43,073 nt of DNA from an uncultured Bacteroidales bacterium (GCA_900318665.1 ONLQ01000016.1:1-43073), one strand, 5' to 3'. Counted from the first letter of the stretch, positions 9,338-17,119 are shown. The notes: a model not told the origin generated them from the letters alone. Program-made: numbers and translations.

Positions 9338-10378
9338 TTAGACTATAGCGTCAAACTGACGTAAAAATCTTAAATCGTTCTCGAAATAGAGGCGGAGGTC
9401 GCGAATCTGATATTTGAGCATGGCCATACGCTCAACGCCCATGCCGAGAGCGAAACCGGAATATTTCTTGCTGTCGATGCCGCAAGCCTCCAGCACATTG
9501 GGGTCAACCATGCCGCAGCCCAGGATTTCGAGCCATCCCGTGTGCTTGCAGATGTTGCAGCCCTCACCGCCACAGATATTGCACGAGATGTCCATCTCTG
9601 CCGACGGCTCGGTAAACGGGAAATAGGACGGGCGCAGACGTATCTGGGTCTGCTCGCCAAACATCTCTTTGGCAAAATAGAGCAGGGTCTGCTTGAGGTC
9701 GGCAAACGATACCTTTTCATCGACATAGAGAGCCTCGACCTGGTGGAAAATGCAGTGGGCTCGAGCGGATATGGCCTCGTTGCGGAACACGCGACCGGGA
9801 GCAATGATGCGGATAGGCGGCTGGTTGTGTTCCATCACGCGCACCTGCACCGATGATGTGTGAGTGCGAAGGGCAACGTCCTGCTTACCTTCTTCTTTCT
9901 CAACGAAGAAAGTGTCCTGCATATCACGCGCAGGATGGTCGGGCGGGAAATTGAGAGCAGAAAAGAGGTGCCAGTCGTCCTCGATTTCCACCGACTCGGC
10001 CACAGTGAAACCTATACGCGAGAAAATCTCGGTAATCTCATTCATGACCACCGAAAGGACATGGCGGCTCCCAAGCGTGGAAAAATCGGTAGGAAGCGTA
10101 AGGTCGTGGCGGTCGCACTGCTCCTGCTGCTGTTCCACAAAGTTCTTGAACTCCTCTATGCGGAACTGAGCGGCAGTCTTCAGTTGGTTGAGCAACTGAC
10201 CCATTTCCTTTTTCTGGTCGTTAGGCAGAGACTTAAACTGGTCGAAGAGCGAGGCTATGACGCCTTTTTTTCCGAGATATTTGATGCGGAACTGCTCCAC
10301 CTCTGCGGCGCGGTCCTTGAAGGTCTCAATGTTGGTGTCTTGGATTTCCTTGATGTAGTCTAAAATAGCCGATTTCAT
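9338..10378 (-). CDS. pheS: Phenylalanine--tRNA ligase alpha subunit
   Basis: A 346-residue class II aminoacyl-tRNA synthetase alpha subunit that charges tRNA-Phe in the (alpha-beta)2 enzyme. Residues ~1-95 are the coiled-coil tRNA-contacting arm (FRIKYLGKKGVIASL). The catalytic domain shows RTHTSSVQVRVM (~173), motif 2 PGRVFRNEA (~196) and motif 3 FALGMGVERMAMLKY (~306-320). A Cys cluster, CNICGGEGCNICKHTGW (~262-278), lies before motif 3; similar clusters occur in other bacterial PheS and may bind zinc. The beta subunit gene pheT is not adjacent, which is common in Bacteroidota. The gene starts 9 bases after the stop of the cyclophilin gene, so the two are very likely cotranscribed. No leader peptide or T-box-like leader is visible. 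Confidence 0.97.
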   Translation of the reverse strand: MKSAILDYIKEIQDTNIETFKDRAAEVEQFRIKYLGKKGVIASLFDQFKSLPNDQKKEMGQLLNQLKTAAQFRIEEFKNFVEQQQEQCDRHDLTLPTDFSTLGSRHVLSVVMNEITEIFSRIGFTVAESVEIEDDWHLFSALNFPPDHPARDMQDTFFVEKEEGKQDVALRTHTSSVQVRVMEHNQPPIRIIAPGRVFRNEAISARAHCIFHQVEALYVDEKVSFADLKQTLLYFAKEMFGEQTQIRLRPSYFPFTEPSAEMDISCNICGGEGCNICKHTGWLEILGCGMVDPNVLEACGIDSKKYSGFALGMGVERMAMLKYQIRDLRLYFENDLRFLRQFDAIV

Positions 10379-10387
10379 AGTTCTGGA

Positions 10388-11077
10388 TTATTTTTCAACA
10401 ACGTAGATTTTCATTTTGACGTCTTTGACGGGGCGGTCGGCGGGGCCACACTGCACGGCGGCAATCTTGTCGATGACCCCAAGGCCCTCAACCACCTGTC
10501 CGAACACGGTATAGTCGCCATCGAGATGGGGAGTGCCGCCCACGGTGGTATAAATGCGACGCTGGGTGTCGGTGAACTTCTTGCCAAAGCGCTTTTCCAT
10601 CATCTGCAGGTTAGGCTCGTCCCACACGTTGCCCTGCACAATGTAGAACTGCGATGCGGAAGAGGCTTTTTTAGGGTTCACCTGGTCGCCCTGACGAGCA
10701 GCGGCAAGAGCACCTTTGCGGTGAATGAGATTAGGCTTAAATTCGGCAGGGACAGTATAGCCCAGATTGCCTGCGCCGAGAGGCTGTCCAGGCTTGGCGT
10801 TTTTAGAAGTGGGGTCGCCACCCTGAATCATAAAGTTGCGAATTACGCGATGGAAGAGCAGACCGTCGTAGAAACCCTCTTTCACCAACTTTAGAAAATT
10901 GTCGCGGTGCTGTGGGGTCTCATTATATAGTTGCACTTTCATCGTGCCATAATCGGTTTCAATCTTAACATAATAAGTCTTTTGCTTTGCAGTTTGCTTA
11001 TTTCCAGCAGATTGAGCCGACAAGAGAGAGCATAAAGAGAAAAAAAAGATTAAAAAAAGAAACTTTTTTGCTTTCAT
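10388..11077 (-). CDS. Secreted cyclophilin-type peptidyl-prolyl cis-trans isomerase
   Basis: A 229-residue protein. A signal peptide covers residues ~1-21 (KKFLFLIFFFSLCSLLSAQ), followed by a cyclophilin domain (~36-226). Active-site signatures are visible: FHRVIRNFMIQGGD (75-88, including the catalytic-type Arg77 and Gln85), then SSASQFYIVQGN and YTVFGQVVEGLGVIDKI. An insertion of about 30 residues around EPNLQMMEKRFGKKF and FTDTQRR separates the core strands; this insertion is typical of Bacteroidetes cyclophilins. The predicted role is proline isomerisation during folding of exported proteins in the periplasm. It is the promoter-proximal gene of a two-gene unit with pheS. Confidence 0.93.
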   Translation of the reverse strand: MKAKKFLFLIFFFSLCSLLSAQSAGNKQTAKQKTYYVKIETDYGTMKVQLYNETPQHRDNFLKLVKEGFYDGLLFHRVIRNFMIQGGDPTSKNAKPGQPLGAGNLGYTVPAEFKPNLIHRKGALAAARQGDQVNPKKASSASQFYIVQGNVWDEPNLQMMEKRFGKKFTDTQRRIYTTVGGTPHLDGDYTVFGQVVEGLGVIDKIAAVQCGPADRPVKDVKMKIYVVEK

Positions 11078-11100
11078 AAGAATATAAATTACTATTTTTG
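11067..11100 (+). promoter_or_regulatory. Promoter of the lipoprotein-DUF4301 operon
   Basis: TATTTTTG (11093-11100) matches the -7 consensus. TTTG (11067-11070) lies 22 bases upstream, slightly longer than the 19-20 optimum. The ATG follows at 11169. Confidence 0.45.
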
Positions 11101-11118
11101 CAGTCTATTTTTCAGTTG

Positions 11119-11152
11119 CAAAATTAATTGAAATAATCCACATACAGACAAA
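11119..11152 (-). promoter_or_regulatory. Promoter of the cyclophilin-pheS operon
   Basis: On the minus strand TAATTTTG (11126-11119) lies 22 bases after TTTG (11152-11149). It is divergent from the lipoprotein promoter, and the predicted start is about 35 bases before the cyclophilin ATG. Confidence 0.4.
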
Positions 11153-11168
11153 AAATAGCATAAAAATT

Positions 11169-11576
11169 ATGAAACGAGGAACCACAGCATTCATCTGCGC
11201 ACTGATTATCAGCATGGTTAGCATGTTCGCTTTCACTTCATGTGACAAAGATACCGACTGCAAACTGAAAGTGCATGTAGTGAAAAAAAGCGACGGCCGC
11301 TCTATGGAGAACGTGAAAGTTACCATTTCCAAAAACGGTGCCACACTGAAAGCCGAGGGTCTTAGCGACGCAAGCGGCATTTTTGAGGCCACATTCCACG
11401 CCCCCGCAATTTTCGACGTTATCGGCGTTATGAATGTTACCGAGACTGTTACCGACTCCATCAATGGCACTCACGAGGAAGTCATCGGACAATATATAGG
11501 ACAGACCAGCGTGCGTCTGAAAGACGGCGAAGAAGTGAGTACAGACCTAAAAATGGAATACTACAACGCCAAATAA
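11169..11576 (+). CDS. Small lipoprotein with Ig-like beta-sandwich
   Basis: This 135-residue protein has a lipoprotein signal ending in a lipobox-like FTSC (Cys at ~25), so it is likely anchored in an envelope membrane. The mature part resembles a single carboxypeptidase-regulatory or Ig-like sandwich: residues ~30-100 include LKVHVVKKSDGRSMENVKV, GLSDASGIFEATF and PAIFDVIGVMNVT, the usual 'soluble adornment' pattern. No enzymatic motif is present. Its stop codon TAA (11574-11576) is immediately followed by the ATG of the DUF4301 gene at 11577, so the two are surely cotranscribed and probably translationally coupled. Function is unknown. Confidence 0.82.
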   Translation: MKRGTTAFICALIISMVSMFAFTSCDKDTDCKLKVHVVKKSDGRSMENVKVTISKNGATLKAEGLSDASGIFEATFHAPAIFDVIGVMNVTETVTDSINGTHEEVIGQYIGQTSVRLKDGEEVSTDLKMEYYNAK

Positions 11577-13121
11577 ATGAGCAATATTGTTTTCTCCGAG
11601 TCCGACCTCCAGCAGATACAGTCGCTGGGGCTCACAGCAAACGACGTAGAGAAGCAAATCGACAATTTCCGCAAGGGTTTTCCTAAAATACACCTATCTG
11701 ATGCCGCCACAATTTCAAATGGCGGCATCCGTGTTTTAGACGACCAGTCGATTTCTTACTACCTCGACATGTATCACGCCCTATCCACCGGCAAACGAAT
11801 ACTGAAATTCGTGCCAGCCTCCGGAGCAGCGTCGCGCATGTTCAAAGACCTCTACACTTTTGCCTCCACCTATTTCGGCGTGGCAGGCAATTTCGCCAAA
11901 GAGTTTCCAGAAGTAAAGACCTTTCTTGAGCATCTGCGCACCTTCGCTTTCTACGGCGACCTGTGCAAGGAGATGGAGAAGGCGTCGCTCGACATACACG
12001 ACTATCTACAGCGTGGCGACTATTCCACCATCATCAACTTCCTGCTCAAGGAGCAATATCTGGGCTACGGCAGCAAACCCAAGGCTCTGCTCAAGTTCCA
12101 CCGCTACGGCGCTCTGCAACGCACGCCGCTTGAGGAGCATATTGTAGAGGGAGCAGAATACGCGCTGTCGAGCGACGGCAAACTGCGTCTGCATTTCACC
12201 GTGTCGCCAGAACATCGCGCCATGTTTCGCAAGAAGATTGCCGAGGTACGTCGCTATTATGAGGACGCCCTTGCTATCCGCATAGACATAAGCCTGTCGG
12301 AGCAGAAGCACTATACCGACACCATAGCCGTTGACGAATACAACAATCCTATCCGCGACGACGAGGGACGCCTTGTGTTTCGCCCTGGCGGACACGGCGC
12401 ACTGATAGAAAACCTCGGCGACTGCAATGCCGACCTCATCTTTATCAAGAACATAGACAACGTGGTGCCCGACTGGGACAAACACACCACCATAGTGTAT
12501 AAGAAAGCCCTCGCGGGCATGCTGCTGCAACTGCAAGACCGCACCTTCCAATATGTGAAAGAACTAAAGAACGGCAAGACCAGCAAGGCAAAAATCAAAG
12601 AGATAGAGCAGTTTGCTACCGACCGATTGGGTCTCACACTGCCCCAGCCCGACAAAAAGACCTCGCGCGCAAGCCAACTTTTCGAGTTGCTCAACAGGCC
12701 TATGCGCATCTGCGGCATGGTACGCAACCAAGGCGAGCCTGGTGGCGGGCCGTTCTTTGTCGAGGACGCCGATGGCAACCGCAGCCTGCAAATTGTGGAG
12801 AGCGCCCAGATAAATCGCAAAGACCCGCAGCAGGAGTCCATTTTCCAGCAATCCACCCATTTCAACCCTGTTGACCTTGTGTGCGGCACCAAGGACTATC
12901 GTGGACGCCGCTTCAACCTGCGCCAATTCCGCGACCCCGCAACAGGTTTCATTGCCAAGAAAAGCAAAGGATCTACAATAGTCAAATCGCAAGAACTCCC
13001 CGGTCTGTGGAATGGAGCCATGGCACACTGGATAACGATATTTGTCGAGGTACCGCTCGCCACGTTCAACCCCGTAAAGACCGTCAACGACCTGCTCCGC
13101 AAAGAGCATCTCGACCACTAA
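11577..13121 (+). CDS. DUF4301 family protein
   Basis: A 514-residue protein I recognise as DUF4301, a family restricted mainly to Bacteroidota. It has no signal peptide and no membrane helices, so it is predicted to be cytoplasmic. Visible landmarks are SESDLQQIQSLGLTANDVEKQ at the start, FVPASGAASRMFKDLY (~80-95), RPGGHGALIENLGDC (~265-280), ICGMVRNQGEPGGGPFFV (~382-400) and NGAMAHWITIFVEVP near the end. The PASGAASRMFK and GGHGALIENL segments resemble the phosphate-binding loops of sugar-nucleotide or uridylyl transferases. That would suggest a nucleotidyltransferase-like fold, but this is inference. It has zero-base spacing from the upstream lipoprotein. No obvious terminator follows. Confidence 0.88.
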   Translation: MSNIVFSESDLQQIQSLGLTANDVEKQIDNFRKGFPKIHLSDAATISNGGIRVLDDQSISYYLDMYHALSTGKRILKFVPASGAASRMFKDLYTFASTYFGVAGNFAKEFPEVKTFLEHLRTFAFYGDLCKEMEKASLDIHDYLQRGDYSTIINFLLKEQYLGYGSKPKALLKFHRYGALQRTPLEEHIVEGAEYALSSDGKLRLHFTVSPEHRAMFRKKIAEVRRYYEDALAIRIDISLSEQKHYTDTIAVDEYNNPIRDDEGRLVFRPGGHGALIENLGDCNADLIFIKNIDNVVPDWDKHTTIVYKKALAGMLLQLQDRTFQYVKELKNGKTSKAKIKEIEQFATDRLGLTLPQPDKKTSRASQLFELLNRPMRICGMVRNQGEPGGGPFFVEDADGNRSLQIVESAQINRKDPQQESIFQQSTHFNPVDLVCGTKDYRGRRFNLRQFRDPATGFIAKKSKGSTIVKSQELPGLWNGAMAHWITIFVEVPLATFNPVKTVNDLLRKEHLDH

Positions 13122-13223
13122 TGACCATAAGACCTTCTTGCGGCCGAACATTAAGACTCAACCTCTGGCAATAGGTCTCCAAAGGTCAACACATGGCACG
13201 AAAACAAAATTAATCAACATTTT

Positions 13224-13255
13224 TTTGTGTAAATCATTTTTTTAGTTTACCTTTG
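13224..13255 (+). promoter_or_regulatory. Consensus promoter of the 44-residue protein gene
   Basis: TTTG (13224-13227), a 20-base spacer, then TACCTTTG (13248-13255) give a full match to the Bacteroidota consensus. The predicted start is near 13262, giving a leader of ~115 bases. Confidence 0.75.
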
Positions 13256-13260
13256 CCAAA

Positions 13261-13339
13261 TGTTTTCGTGCGAGTCAAAAGACCGCAAACACGCTAATTG
13301 ATAAGATTTTATATCACCAAAAGAGCGTGTTTGAAAACA
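13261..13339 (+). other. Structured 5' leader of the small-protein gene
   Basis: Nested inverted repeats span almost the whole predicted leader. The outer pair is TGTTTTC (13261-13267) with GAAAACA (13333-13339). The inner pair is a perfect 10-bp match, CAAACACGCT (13286-13295) with AGCGTGTTTG (13324-13333). They share base 13333. The apical loop is 28 bases and AT-rich, and the 5' side carries an 18-base internal loop. The fold begins almost exactly at the predicted transcription start, which could affect stability or translation of the message. No known riboswitch was recognised. Confidence 0.5.
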
Positions 13340-13376
13340 TTAAAAGCGCAAAACAAACAATAAAAATACCACTACT

Positions 13377-13511
13377 ATGGGAATCAATGCTAACAAAAAA
13401 ATCAAGAGAAGAAAAGTCAGAGTTTCCGGCAACAAGAACTCCACGCAGAACTGGGGTCTGAATGCCCAGGGTTGGAACGCCGTTCACAAGGCAGTTATCA
13501 ACGCCGAATAA
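13377..13511 (+). CDS. Small basic protein, 44 residues, unrecognised
   Basis: The ATG at 13377 opens a 44-codon frame ending TAA at 13509-13511. The N-terminal half is strongly basic (NKKIKRRKVRVSGNKN). The C-terminal half contains TQNWGLNAQGWNAVHKAV, with two Trp residues set in similar NWGLNAQ/GWNAVHK contexts. There is no signal peptide and no membrane helix. The gene is supported by its transcription unit rather than by length: a full consensus promoter 120 bases upstream, a foldable leader, and a perfect 18-bp terminator hairpin starting 13 bases after the stop. The basic region suggests nucleic acid or ribosome binding, but I do not recognise the family, and the function is unknown. 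Confidence 0.72.
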   Translation: MGINANKKIKRRKVRVSGNKNSTQNWGLNAQGWNAVHKAVINAE

Positions 13512-13524
13512 TCTTGACGACACA

Positions 13525-13566
13525 AAAAAGAAAGGGTCTCGGAAAATTCCGAGACCCTTTCTTTTT
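13525..13566 (+). terminator. Strong intrinsic terminator after the small-protein gene
   Basis: A perfect 18-bp stem (13525-13542 with 13549-13566) has a GC-rich core, GGGTCTCGG/CCGAGACCC, and a six-base loop. The A-rich 5' arm pairs with the T-rich 3' arm. It is the strongest hairpin in the window and can act in both directions. Confidence 0.9.
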
Positions 13567-13587
13567 CCCTAATTACATTGACTTCTT

Positions 13588-13663
13588 AACCAATCACATC
13601 AACCAGTCTAAAACCATGTACCTTTCCGGATACAATGGTTAATGTGTTGAGGGCTCTTTGGTT
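13588..13663. other. Nested inverted repeats in a gene-free stretch
   Basis: The 374 bases between the small gene (stop 13511) and the next start (13887) hold the terminator, this element and a -7 promoter element, with no credible ORF. Three nested pairings are visible: AACCAA (13588-13593) with TTGGTT (13658-13663), CACAT (13595-13599) with ATGTG (13642-13646), and AACCATGTA (13612-13620) with TACaATGGTT (13631-13640, one bulged A). It could be a small RNA or an operon-leader structure. No promoter directly upstream was seen. The remaining ~180 bases (13664-13845) show nothing recognisable. Confidence 0.3.
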
Positions 13664-13845
13664 TAGCTCATGTAAAAAAGTTATGACATAGTGACTTATG
13701 AAGTTCGGCAATATGACGGAAACGATTAATGGCTAACGCATTGTCATCGCGACACAATTACAAATAAAGCACTGGCAATAAGGTTATTGAGGCTCATTAA
13801 ACACACATTTTAATTGGGGCGGGTCACGTATAACGAAATTTTTCA

Positions 13846-13853
13846 TATCTTTG
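13846..13853 (+). promoter_or_regulatory. -7 element of the four-gene surface-protein operon
   Basis: TATCTTTG matches TAnnTTTG. No TTTG is present at the right -33 distance. The predicted transcript start is ~26 bases before the ATG at 13887. It overlaps an alternative non-ATG start (TTG at 13851), so that start is rejected. Confidence 0.5.
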
Positions 13854-13886
13854 CAGATTATATTGTATAAGTATCGCACAACGAAT

Positions 13887-15032
13887 ATGAAACGAAACTT
13901 TTGTCTTTCGCTCCTATGCGCCGCACTCTTGGGAGTGTGTGTCGTGCCATCAAAAGCCGACGCGCAGGTGGTGAGCATCAAAGACCGCACCTATACCATT
14001 GTCGGCATTGGCGGACAAGCATACTACAACGACCGCAACCGCACCTTCAGTTATTTAGGCTATCAGGGCGAGGTCGGCATTGGAGCCAACTTTTTTGGCG
14101 ACGTCGGCGCACGCATCTGCGCTATGGCATCCCACAACAGAAACGCTCTCGACATAGCAAGCAACTACTTTTCCATCCATGCCGATGCTACATTCAATCT
14201 GCCCAACATCATTTTCGGACACAACACAGCGCGCAAAAGTTCGCTTAATGCCATCCTCGGAATAGGTTTTATGAGGCGCAATCCCAACCACTTGCAACCT
14301 GCCGACAACGAGGTTGTAATCGTTCCTGGCTTTTCCTACACCTATCCGCTCGGACTTGGCCTTCATTTTCTGCTGGAAGGAAAAGCCTATGTTTTCCTGC
14401 CTAAATTCGACTACAACCAGAAGATGTCGGCGATGTACACCCTCACCGCTGGCATACAGCACCGCTTCAACGACAGCCCCTATCGCAACGGCATGAACTC
14501 TGGCTCGCACTCTATGTACGAGAACTGGTTTGCATCGCTCAGCGGCGGTGTTAACTCGCTACAATATGCCGGACTAATGTCCACGGAGCGCACACATCTG
14601 CTGAAACCTGCTGCAGAATTTTCGGTTGGCAAATACCTCTCGCCTATAATTGGTGCGCGACTCTCGGCACTCGGCATCAATGCTGCCACATCGCAGTCCA
14701 CCTTCAAAATCATCAACGTGCACGCTGACGTACTACTAAACCTTAGCAATATTAAACTTCCGCGACAAAATCGACCTTTGACGTTCTCGCTCTATCTTGG
14801 CGCCGGACTCATCGACCGTATAGACCACGACGTTCTCACCATAACAGCCAACGCCGGTCTGCTGACGCGCTTTTGGCTTAGCAACCGCTCCGACCTGCTG
14901 GTTGACCTACGCTATATGGCAACAACATCCAATTTCGTACAAGAAATGGGGCCCCAGGGCAGAACCTCTGTTGGCATGCTCACCGCCACAGTCGGCTACT
15001 GCTACAACATAACACTGGGTTCTCTTCGATAG
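13887..15032 (+). CDS. Outer-membrane beta-barrel-like protein with internal duplication
   Basis: A 381-residue protein with a signal peptide (residues ~1-26, SLLCAALLGVCVVPSKADAQ). The remainder alternates polar and hydrophobic residues, with many Gly and aromatic girdle residues, as in outer-membrane barrels. It appears to contain two homologous halves offset by about 182 residues. GARICAMASHN, IHADATFNLPNI and LNAILGIGFMRR in the first half line up with GARLSALGINA, VHADVLLNLSNI and FSLYLGAGLIDR in the second. It could form one larger barrel or two small ones. It is the first gene of an operon with three more secreted proteins; the next gene begins 18 bases on. No family name is recognised. 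A role in anchoring or exporting the downstream proteins is inference from position. Confidence 0.82.
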   Translation: MKRNFCLSLLCAALLGVCVVPSKADAQVVSIKDRTYTIVGIGGQAYYNDRNRTFSYLGYQGEVGIGANFFGDVGARICAMASHNRNALDIASNYFSIHADATFNLPNIIFGHNTARKSSLNAILGIGFMRRNPNHLQPADNEVVIVPGFSYTYPLGLGLHFLLEGKAYVFLPKFDYNQKMSAMYTLTAGIQHRFNDSPYRNGMNSGSHSMYENWFASLSGGVNSLQYAGLMSTERTHLLKPAAEFSVGKYLSPIIGARLSALGINAATSQSTFKIINVHADVLLNLSNIKLPRQNRPLTFSLYLGAGLIDRIDHDVLTITANAGLLTRFWLSNRSDLLVDLRYMATTSNFVQEMGPQGRTSVGMLTATVGYCYNITLGSLR

Positions 15033-15050
15033 CATTTCACCAACAACATC

Positions 15051-15809
15051 ATGAAAACCAAAATCCTACACATCGTCTTTCTGCTTATAGCCACGACAAT
15101 GTGCGGCAAGGGTATGCTATGCGCACAAGGGCATATCTCGGCACATGCCATTGCCATAGGTGGAGCCACCGCAACCGACAGCCTCGGCACATGGGTGTCG
15201 TACAGCGTCGGACAGACAGCCTTCCGCAACACCGGCACCGACACCATCGTTGAAGAGGGCATACAGCATGCGCTGTGGCACAACATTCTAAACGATATTG
15301 CCAATACCAACATAGAAATCTATTTCCTTGACGAGAGCACTCTTGCCATACGTGGCGACAGCAAGACATACATACGCTATCGCTGGTACCGCAACGGGCA
15401 AATAGTGGCTGAAGGGACCGATATGCACATCTACCATCAAGGCAACGGGGTACCCCTGAACGGGTGCTATCATCTCGACGTGATTACCAGTAGCGGTGAC
15501 CCGCGCTGGCAACATTCTGACACAGTGTGCATTGGCACTTCGTCGATAGAAACAGTACAGAATAACGCTGTGATACGTGTAAGTCCTAATCCAGCCCCCG
15601 CTGGAGGAAAGATTGCCATCAGCCTCGCCGGAATAACCACGCTGCCTGCCACGCTCCACATTCTTGACGCACAAGGACGTGCTACGGCGCACCACGTCAT
15701 AACATCTAACATTTCCAACATATATATGCCGACCACCACAGGCGTATATATGCTTCGCCTCGAAATGCCCAACGGCGGTATAGCCACCACAAAGGTAATA
15801 GTGCGATGA
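15051..15809 (+). CDS. Secreted protein with C-terminal T9SS type A sorting domain
   Basis: A 252-residue protein with a signal peptide (~1-26, ending MLCAQ). The N-terminal module is ISAHAIAIGGATATDSLG, VSYSVGQTAF and VEEGIQHALW (~29-77), a short repeat seen at the start of many Bacteroidota T9SS cargo proteins. The middle segment (~88-165) is a small Ig-like sandwich (YRWYRNGQIVAEG). Residues ~174-252 form a type A sorting domain: VIRVSPNPAPAGGKIAISL, then LHILDAQGR and the final TTTGVYMLRLEMPNGG with TTKVIVR. Such domains direct export across the outer membrane by the type IX system. Its stop overlaps the next gene's start in an ATGA (15806-15809), so translational coupling is likely. Confidence 0.88.
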   Translation: MKTKILHIVFLLIATTMCGKGMLCAQGHISAHAIAIGGATATDSLGTWVSYSVGQTAFRNTGTDTIVEEGIQHALWHNILNDIANTNIEIYFLDESTLAIRGDSKTYIRYRWYRNGQIVAEGTDMHIYHQGNGVPLNGCYHLDVITSSGDPRWQHSDTVCIGTSSIETVQNNAVIRVSPNPAPAGGKIAISLAGITTLPATLHILDAQGRATAHHVITSNISNIYMPTTTGVYMLRLEMPNGGIATTKVIVR

Positions 15810-17110
15810 GGCAACTGCTGGCAACGATATTGTTCACGCTGTCGCTATTCTTCGCCACGGCGATTATGGCGCAACCTGGCATAGCCTACCAGGGGCTCGT
15901 GCTGCGTTCCGATAGTATTGTTGCTACATCAGCACCCATCAACCTGCGTCTCAGCATCCTACAAGGCGCGCCAGACGGAAACACGGTGTATGTGGAATTC
16001 CATCAGACTACTACGAACGAACAAGGATTCTTTAACGTAGAACTTGGCAGCGGTTCTCGCATGGGAGCCACACATCTTGCCGACATAACGTGGCAAGATG
16101 GTCCTTACTTTCTGAAAAGCGAGATAGACCCCGACGGTAACTACGACTATCGGATTCTGTCCATCGCGGAACTGCTGAGTGTGCCATACGCACTCCACAC
16201 ACATAGCGCTGCCTACGTTGCAGGCACTGCTGACTGTCTGCAAACCATACAGATAGAGCAGTTGTTCGCCTTTATCGACGCGCGCCAGCACATTGACTCC
16301 CTTATGGCTCTGCTTAGCACTGCCTCCATCGGCTGCCTGCCCGGACTTTTCAGTGTGGCACCGCAGCGCACAGTGCAGTTCTCCAAAGGCAACCTACAAT
16401 ACCGAGCCTCTACTGCCACATGGCGCTTTGCCCCACGGCAGTACGACATCGAAGCCTCTAACAACAGTCGCATAGCCTCTAACAACGATGGCTGGATAGA
16501 CCTTTTCGGCTGGGGCACCAGCGGCTGGCACGGAGCAGCACGCGCCTATCTGCCCTACGCCCACAGCATCAATTCTGCCGACTATGCCGACGCCAACCTC
16601 ACCGACTCCTTGCGCCGTGCCGATTGGGGGATAAACAACCTTATCGACAGCAGTGGTAACTGTCGTGGTCTCTGGCGCACGCTCTCAGCATCCGAAATGT
16701 CGTACCTTCTCGAGCAGCGCCAAGCATCCACCATAGGCACCACCGACGACGCCCGCTACTGCTATGCGTCGGTGAACAACGTCCGTGGACTCATACTTTT
16801 CCCTGACAGATACACCCATCCTACACAAACGCCTCTTCCAACTGCCATAAACCAGCCCACTGAGCCATATACATCAAACCATTACTCCGCAGAGCAGTGG
16901 GACGCTATGGAACAGTGTGGGGCCGTTTTTCTGCCAGCGGCAGGGTCTCGCAGCGGTAGCAACTACACGCCATCGTCGATAAGCCGCTACTGGACATCCA
17001 CTGTCAACGGAACAGGCAGAGCATTCACACTCACCCTTGGCGAGCCTTCTGGAATGCTCGCCCCTTGCGAAACATACAAAGGCCTTGCCGTCCGCCTCGT
17101 ACATGAATAA
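15806..17110 (+). CDS. Secreted head-domain protein, paralogue 1
   Basis: A 434-residue protein with a signal peptide (~1-22). Residues ~25-135 are a beta-sandwich common in Bacteroidota surface proteins: GIAYQGLVLRSD, then TTTNEQGFFNVELGSG, DGPYFLKSEIDPDG and LLSVPYALHTHS. A short helical linker follows at ~140-175. The C-terminal ~260 residues are the 'head' also found at 17120-18496 and at the end of the giant protein at 39902. It starts TVQFSKGNLQYRASTATWRF, carries GWIDLFGWGTSGW and GLWRTLSASEMSYLL, and ends GAVFLPAAGSR and VRLVHE. The head resembles the FISUMP-type modules of Bacteroidota and Fibrobacter surface proteins. No sorting domain is seen. It overlaps the previous gene by 4 bases. 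Likely a surface-exposed binding protein; ligand unknown. Confidence 0.85.
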   Translation: MRQLLATILFTLSLFFATAIMAQPGIAYQGLVLRSDSIVATSAPINLRLSILQGAPDGNTVYVEFHQTTTNEQGFFNVELGSGSRMGATHLADITWQDGPYFLKSEIDPDGNYDYRILSIAELLSVPYALHTHSAAYVAGTADCLQTIQIEQLFAFIDARQHIDSLMALLSTASIGCLPGLFSVAPQRTVQFSKGNLQYRASTATWRFAPRQYDIEASNNSRIASNNDGWIDLFGWGTSGWHGAARAYLPYAHSINSADYADANLTDSLRRADWGINNLIDSSGNCRGLWRTLSASEMSYLLEQRQASTIGTTDDARYCYASVNNVRGLILFPDRYTHPTQTPLPTAINQPTEPYTSNHYSAEQWDAMEQCGAVFLPAAGSRSGSNYTPSSISRYWTSTVNGTGRAFTLTLGEPSGMLAPCETYKGLAVRLVHE

Positions 17111-17119
17111 AAACGCACT

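Noticed and set aside
9338-10387. Attenuator or leader control of pheS
   Set aside because: pheS begins 9 bases after the cyclophilin stop, leaving no room for a leader peptide or T-box.
13122-13188. Inverted repeat TGACC/GGTCA plus AGACCT/AGGTCT after the DUF4301 gene
   Set aside because: The arms are short and interrupted, the loop is 37 bases and no T-run follows. It is too weak to call a terminator.
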